Assembly: GCA_016715195.1 (NCBI GenBank) | Contig: JADKBB010000013.1 | Span: 1 to 64,000 of the forward strand | DNA length: 64,000 nucleotides | Reading direction: 5' to 3' | Source: Candidatus Villigracilis proximus | GTDB taxonomy: Bacteria > Chloroflexota > Anaerolineae > Anaerolineales > Villigracilaceae | Part shown: positions 59,828-64,000 of the stretch, in pieces | How the letters are laid out: the number at the start of each line of letters is the position of its first letter | Position numbering within the stretch: the stretch's first letter is position 1 | Notes under the pieces: model-generated | What the model saw: only the letters and a program-made list of their open reading frames with translations | Told to the model about the DNA's origin: nothing | Databases searched by the model: none | Position numbers and translations under genes: made by a program

Positions 59828-61765
59828 CTATCCAAATACCAGAAAATCAAGCGCGTCAATCACTGCATTGGTTCGGGGTGAAACCCTGGTGTTTCCGTGC
59901 AGATGTTTTTTACTGTGAATGGAATATTGTTCCATTATTCGCGCCGGGATGGTTTGCTCCTGCTCTGAAAAGTTAGCAAAGATCACCGCGCGTTTGCCGG
60001 CGTGAATCCGCACGAAGCCGAGGACGTGTTCATTCTCAGTCGGGATGATTTCCAACTCGCTTCCGGCGAAAGCCGGATGCTGTTTTCGCAATTCGATCAG
60101 CATTTTCAACCCTTGAAAGACTCTGCCTTCAATGGTGTTCGCGTCATTTCGTTTTTCGTACTTCTCCCAATCAGCCCGTGGACGATGCACCCAGCGGCTA
60201 TCTCTTTCGTGTGCGGGGTCATCACGATAAGTATAGTCATTGAGCGTGCCCACTTCATCTCCAAGGTAGATCAGCGGAATTCCGCCAACGGTTAAGGTCA
60301 CGCCATAAATTAATAGAATGCGGCGAATGGCAAGTTCCACTTCGTTTGGGCCTTCTTCGTGCAAGGCTTTTTCCAAACCTGCCAGTGAGGCGCAGGTGCC
60401 GCTGATACGGCAATCCCCAGTCAATGGATTTTCCTGAAAGGGAAGTCCGCGTGAAAAACTGCCGTTAAATCTGCCGCGATAGAATTCATTCAGGAAGCGG
60501 CGGTGATCGTTGCCATTCACGCCAAGCAGGGCGGCATCTTCATTGGAGAAGGTCCAGCCAATATCATCGTGAACGCGCACATAATTGACCCAGGCTGTGT
60601 CAGGATGAATTTTGAAACGCGTGGCGAGTGCCTGTGATAATAGATTCGTTTTGCGGGTGGCGAGGGAATTCCAGAGCAATGCCATCAGCAGGGGATTATA
60701 GGATACCTGACATTCGGCAGGTGAAATATATTTCACCACATCATCCGGGTGTACGATGGCTTCTGATTTAAATATCAATGCGGGTGCTGCGATGCGGGCA
60801 ACCGCATTAAAGGCTTGTATTAAAGTATGCGCTTCTGGAAGGTTTTCGCAGTCTGTGCCGAGTTGTTTCCAGATAAATGCAACTGCATCGAGGCGTAATA
60901 CTTCCACGCCTTGATTGGCGAGAAAGAGCATTTCTTCAGCCATGCGGTTGAAGACAGCGGGGTTGGCGTAGTTCAAGTCCCATTGATAGGAGTGAAAGGT
61001 TGTCCAAACCCAGCCGCCTTCTTTGAACAGGTTTGGAAAGTAGGTGAATGCTCCAGTGTGTTCTTCGGGAAATATCTCCCTGAGATTCTGCTCGTATTGG
61101 TCGGGCAATTGTCGGTTAGGGAAGATGCGGTAGAAGTCCATGAAATCTTCATCGCCGGCTTTGGCCTGTTCGGCCCAGAGATGTTCATCCGCTGTGTGAT
61201 TGAAAACCAGATCGACGACCAGGCTGATTCCTGCCTGACGAAATTCATGCGCAAGCGAGGCGAGTTGATCCATCGTGCCAAGCGGCGGGTGGACTTCACG
61301 ATAGCTGCTGACTGCGTAGCCTCCATCGTTCTCGCCTGCGGGTGCTTTGAAGAGCGGCATGAGATGCAGATAGGTGAGGCCGAGTTCCTTGAAATATGGA
61401 ATTTTGGATTTCACGCCTTCGAGATTTTCGGCAAAGAGATCCACATAGCAGACTCCGCCCAGCATCTGGTTCGATTGAAACCAATGCGGATTTGTTTCGC
61501 GGTGCAGATCAAGCTGACGCAGGTCACTGGCTCTTGCAAACCAGGCCGACGCGAGGCTGATGAGCAAATCTTCAAGATGAAAAAAGAAGTCGTAGCGTTC
61601 ATGATAAATACTGAAGTACAACTTGAAGAGTTGATGAAAGTTTTTTTGCAGGCGCGTTGAAAAATCCTGCCAGCCTTGCGGGTCTTTTGAAATTTGTTCT
61701 TTTAGTTTTTCCTCCAGGCGCGGAAGAAGACGTTTGAGTGTTTTTTGCGATTCACGTTCAGGCAT
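59828..61765 (-). CDS. Amylosucrase (GH13 subfamily 4)
   Basis: A 645-residue alpha-glucan synthesising enzyme that transfers glucose from sucrose to an alpha-1,4-glucan and releases fructose. It has the amylosucrase N-terminal helical domain, then the barrel: [30 protein letters not shown] (nucleophile Asp), [16 protein letters not shown] (acid/base Glu) and [15 protein letters not shown] (third Asp), as in Neisseria amylosucrase. [20 protein letters not shown] is a further hallmark. A fructokinase gene lies 5 bases upstream in the same operon. Confidence 0.92.
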   Translation of the reverse strand: MPERESQKTLKRLLPRLEEKLKEQISKDPQGWQDFSTRLQKNFHQLFKLYFSIYHERYDFFFHLEDLLISLASAWFARASDLRQLDLHRETNPHWFQSNQMLGGVCYVDLFAENLEGVKSKIPYFKELGLTYLHLMPLFKAPAGENDGGYAVSSYREVHPPLGTMDQLASLAHEFRQAGISLVVDLVFNHTADEHLWAEQAKAGDEDFMDFYRIFPNRQLPDQYEQNLREIFPEEHTGAFTYFPNLFKEGGWVWTTFHSYQWDLNYANPAVFNRMAEEMLFLANQGVEVLRLDAVAFIWKQLGTDCENLPEAHTLIQAFNAVARIAAPALIFKSEAIVHPDDVVKYISPAECQVSYNPLLMALLWNSLATRKTNLLSQALATRFKIHPDTAWVNYVRVHDDIGWTFSNEDAALLGVNGNDHRRFLNEFYRGRFNGSFSRGLPFQENPLTGDCRISGTCASLAGLEKALHEEGPNEVELAIRRILLIYGVTLTVGGIPLIYLGDEVGTLNDYTYRDDPAHERDSRWVHRPRADWEKYEKRNDANTIEGRVFQGLKMLIELRKQHPAFAGSELEIIPTENEHVLGFVRIHAGKRAVIFANFSEQEQTIPARIMEQYSIHSKKHLHGNTRVSPRTNAVIDALDFLVFG

Positions 61766-61770
61766 AATGT

Positions 61771-62685
61771 TTAATTTTTAGACAGGGCTTGTCTGCCTAA
61801 TGCGATTGCACCCAGTACACCGGAGAGGTTCCCGAGCCCGGGGTTGACGATGTAGGTTTCGATATTTTCAAGAATGGCTGGAGATTTAATGTAGCCATTA
61901 ATGAGCTGCTGTGTGCGCTGTTGAATGCGCGGCAACATGTGCGGTAACTGCCCGACGCCGCCGCCAAGGATGATGCGTTGCGGGGAGAGGGTGTATGAAT
62001 ACGCTGTGAGAGCGTGTGAAATATATTCAACTTCCAAATCCCAGGCGGGGTGTTCAGGTGGAAGTGTTGCGCTGCGCTGTCCCCAGCGTTTTTCAATGGA
62101 TACACCAGTGGCGAGGCCTTCGAAGCAATCACCATGAAACGGGCAGACGCCATCGAATGGGTCTTTCGTTCTGTCGTGCGGCAGGGGGATGTGTCCCAAT
62201 TCGGGGTGTAATAAACCATGCAGTAGTTTTCCTTCCACGAATACGCCGCCGCCGATGCCGGTGCCAATGGTGAGGTAAATGAAAGTATTCAGCCCCTGTC
62301 CTTTACCCCATTTCCATTCACCCAACGCTGCGCCGTTGACATCTGTATCGAACGCGATGGGAATGTCAAATGCGGAGCGCACCATGCCGACTACATTTGC
62401 ATTTGTCCAGCCGGGTTTTGGGGTCGGGAGGATATACCCATAGGTGGGCGAATCAGGATGCGGGTCGAGTGGGCCGAAGCTGGCAAATCCGATGGAGGCG
62501 AGTTTGCCAAAATTTTCTTCCTGCTGTTTGAAAAATTTGACAGCCTGAGACATTGTCTCTTCCGGTGTTGTGGTCGGGAAACGTACTTCAGCGCGGATGT
62601 CGTTTGGGCCTGTGCCGACAGCGCACACAAATTTTGTGCCGCCGCCTTCGATTCCGCCGAACAAGGGGTGTGAGTTAGTGGGCAT
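61771..62685 (-). CDS. scrK: ROK-family fructokinase
   Basis: A 304-residue sugar kinase predicted to convert the fructose released by amylosucrase into fructose-6-phosphate. [17 protein letters not shown] is the fructokinase-type phosphate loop. [40 protein letters not shown] and the zinc motif [14 protein letters not shown] are typical of the group. It overlaps the preceding trehalose synthase gene by 11 bases. Confidence 0.92.
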   Translation of the reverse strand: MPTNSHPLFGGIEGGGTKFVCAVGTGPNDIRAEVRFPTTTPEETMSQAVKFFKQQEENFGKLASIGFASFGPLDPHPDSPTYGYILPTPKPGWTNANVVGMVRSAFDIPIAFDTDVNGAALGEWKWGKGQGLNTFIYLTIGTGIGGGVFVEGKLLHGLLHPELGHIPLPHDRTKDPFDGVCPFHGDCFEGLATGVSIEKRWGQRSATLPPEHPAWDLEVEYISHALTAYSYTLSPQRIILGGGVGQLPHMLPRIQQRTQQLINGYIKSPAILENIETYIVNPGLGNLSGVLGAIALGRQALSKN

Positions 62686-64000
62686 GTTTTTTCATCCAGT
62701 GATACGAGTATGGGTTCAACGTTATGCTTTGAATGTTTTGCATTTCGTTGGTTAATAAATTAATATACCCGCCTTGATATTCAGCCGGAAGGGTAAAAGA
62801 TCTGCTGGAATCAGTAAGATTATGAACCAGAAGTATCTTTTCTTCACCATGCTCGCGCAGATAGGCAAGAACTCCCGGGTCGTTTGATTCAATAAATTGA
62901 ATCGAACCGCGCCCGAAAGCATGATGTTCCTTGCGGATGTGAATCATACGGCGAATGGCACGATAAAGCGAATCAGGATTCGCAAGCTGTGACTCTGTGT
63001 TGATGTGCTGAAAACCGTACTGGCCTTGAATCAATTCAGTAAATGGTTCGCCTTTTGTAAAGCCTGCGTTGGGTGAAGAATTCCACTGCATGGGTGTGCG
63101 CACGCCGTTGCGGTCTGGAAGGTTGAGATTATCTCCCATGCCGATTTCGTCGCCATAATAGATGATGGGAGAGCCGGGCAATGTGAACAATAATGAGTTG
63201 ACTAACTCAATCTTGCTGCGGTCATTGTTGAGGATGGGCGCCAGTCTGCGGCGGATGCCGAGGTTGTGTATCATGTGCGGTTCGGGGGCAAATTCACGCC
63301 ACATTAATTTGCGCTCTTCGTCTGTCACCATTTCGAGGCTGAGTTCATCATGGTTGCGCAGGAAGATCGCCCACTGACAATTATCGGGAATGGAGGGTGT
63401 ATCTTGTAATATTTCAATAATGGGTGTGGCGTTGTTTTGCGCAATAGAAAGAAAGATACGCGGCATGAGCGGAAAGTGAAACGCCATGTGAAATTCATCG
63501 CCGCTGCTGAAGTATTGACTAAGCTCCTTCGGCCATTGATTGCTTTCTGCAAGCATGATGGCTTCGGGGAATTCCCCATCGATCAAGTGACGAATACGTT
63601 TCAGGTAGGCATGGGTTTCAGGCAGACTTTCGCAGTTGGTGCCGTCTCTTTCGAAGAGATAGGTGGGTGCGTCAACACGGAAACCGTCGATGCCGAGTGT
63701 GAGCCAAAAGCGCACGACATTCAGCATTTCATCCTGCACGGCGGGGTTGTCAAAATTCAGGTCTGGCTGCGAAGAGAAAAAACGATGCCAGTAATATTGT
63801 TGTGTCTTTTCATCCCAGGCCCAGTTTGATTTTTCAATGTCGCCAAAGATGATGCGTACGCCCTCGTATTTTTTGTCTGTGTCACTCCAGACGTAGTAAT
63901 CACGATAGGGCGAGTTTTTGTCGGAGCGGGATGCCTGGAACCAGGGATGTGCGTCAGATGTGTGATTCAGTACCAGGTCCATGATGATGCGGATTCCGCG
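62675..64000 (-). CDS. treS: Trehalose synthase (maltose alpha-glucosyltransferase), N-terminus cut by window edge
   Basis: A GH13 enzyme interconverting maltose and trehalose; 442 codons lie inside the window. Catalytic regions: MDLVLNHTSDAHPWF, GIDGFRVDAPTYLFERDGTN (nucleophile Asp), MLAESNQWPKE (Glu), FLRNHDELSLEMVTDEER (Asp). TPMQWNSSPNAGF and the TreS-specific LPDRNGVRT support this over alpha-glucosidase. The C-terminal beta domain ends at 62675. The N-terminal part lies beyond base 64000; ATG 63982 is internal. Confidence 0.9.
   Translation of the reverse strand, partial: RGIRIIMDLVLNHTSDAHPWFQASRSDKNSPYRDYYVWSDTDKKYEGVRIIFGDIEKSNWAWDEKTQQYYWHRFFSSQPDLNFDNPAVQDEMLNVVRFWLTLGIDGFRVDAPTYLFERDGTNCESLPETHAYLKRIRHLIDGEFPEAIMLAESNQWPKELSQYFSSGDEFHMAFHFPLMPRIFLSIAQNNATPIIEILQDTPSIPDNCQWAIFLRNHDELSLEMVTDEERKLMWREFAPEPHMIHNLGIRRRLAPILNNDRSKIELVNSLLFTLPGSPIIYYGDEIGMGDNLNLPDRNGVRTPMQWNSSPNAGFTKGEPFTELIQGQYGFQHINTESQLANPDSLYRAIRRMIHIRKEHHAFGRGSIQFIESNDPGVLAYLREHGEEKILLVHNLTDSSRSFTLPAEYQGGYINLLTNEMQNIQSITLNPYSYHWMKKHAH

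Noticed and set aside
60911..61660. 249-codon forward frame
   Set aside because: Antisense to amylosucrase, whose catalytic residues lie in the reverse frame.

Overview
The window looks like chromosomal DNA from a member of the Chloroflexota, most likely class Anaerolineae. This is an inference from gene content and style; there is no rRNA to confirm it. The supporting signs are a very large cyclic beta-glucan-synthase-like protein, amylosucrase with fructokinase and trehalose synthase, a ChvE-type sugar transporter beside a non-classical arabinose pathway, many PAS/GAF signalling proteins, and numerous short palindromic intergenic repeats. I see no rRNA, tRNA, CRISPR array, transposase or phage gene.

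Layout. 0-14 kb: aspS (reverse, running off the left edge), a giant secreted beta-propeller/cadherin-type protein (reverse), a small membrane protein, a lipoprotein, a solo TIR-domain protein, a class III aminotransferase, and a divergent pair of a ROK sugar kinase and a YvcK/CofD-like protein whose promoters predict leaderless mRNAs. 14-28 kb: a LacI-regulated sugar locus with tandem operators, ChvE-like binding protein, ATPase, permease, a UPF0303 protein, Gfo/Idh oxidoreductase, NAD-dependent epimerase, FGGY kinase (L-ribulokinase type), L-ribulose-5-phosphate 4-epimerase, L-arabinose isomerase, aldo-keto reductase and a mutarotase-like protein. Together these can import a pentose and convert L-arabinose to xylulose-5-phosphate. 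28.6-40.5 kb: a tandem universal stress protein, the 2.9-thousand-residue cyclic glucan synthase, and a NarL-type histidine kinase/response regulator pair. 40.7-47.3 kb: three PAS-rich c-di-GMP proteins (two HD-GYP, one GGDEF) that share near-identical PAS modules. 47.5-59.3 kb: a dense set of short envelope and stress genes (PRC-barrel, zinc ribbon, GlsB/YeaQ, CsbD, YggT, YtxH, BON, lmo0937-like, CBS, AhpD-like, zinc alcohol dehydrogenase, LSDAT/SLOG, eRF1-like, DUF5661), several too short to be found by ordinary ORF cut-offs. 59.8-64 kb: a reverse-strand amylosucrase, fructokinase and trehalose synthase operon running off the right edge.

Two features run through the window. First, seven genes are split by single-base indels (eight events), most of them in homopolymers. 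In every case restoring one base gives a full-length protein, so sequencing or assembly error is the likely cause and the genes are annotated here as whole. Second, intergenic spaces carry families of short palindromic repeats. The clearest is a two-hairpin element of about 75 bp present five times between 40.5 and 55.1 kb, near signalling and stress genes. Other families sit in the arabinose operon and in the 59.4-59.8 kb gap.
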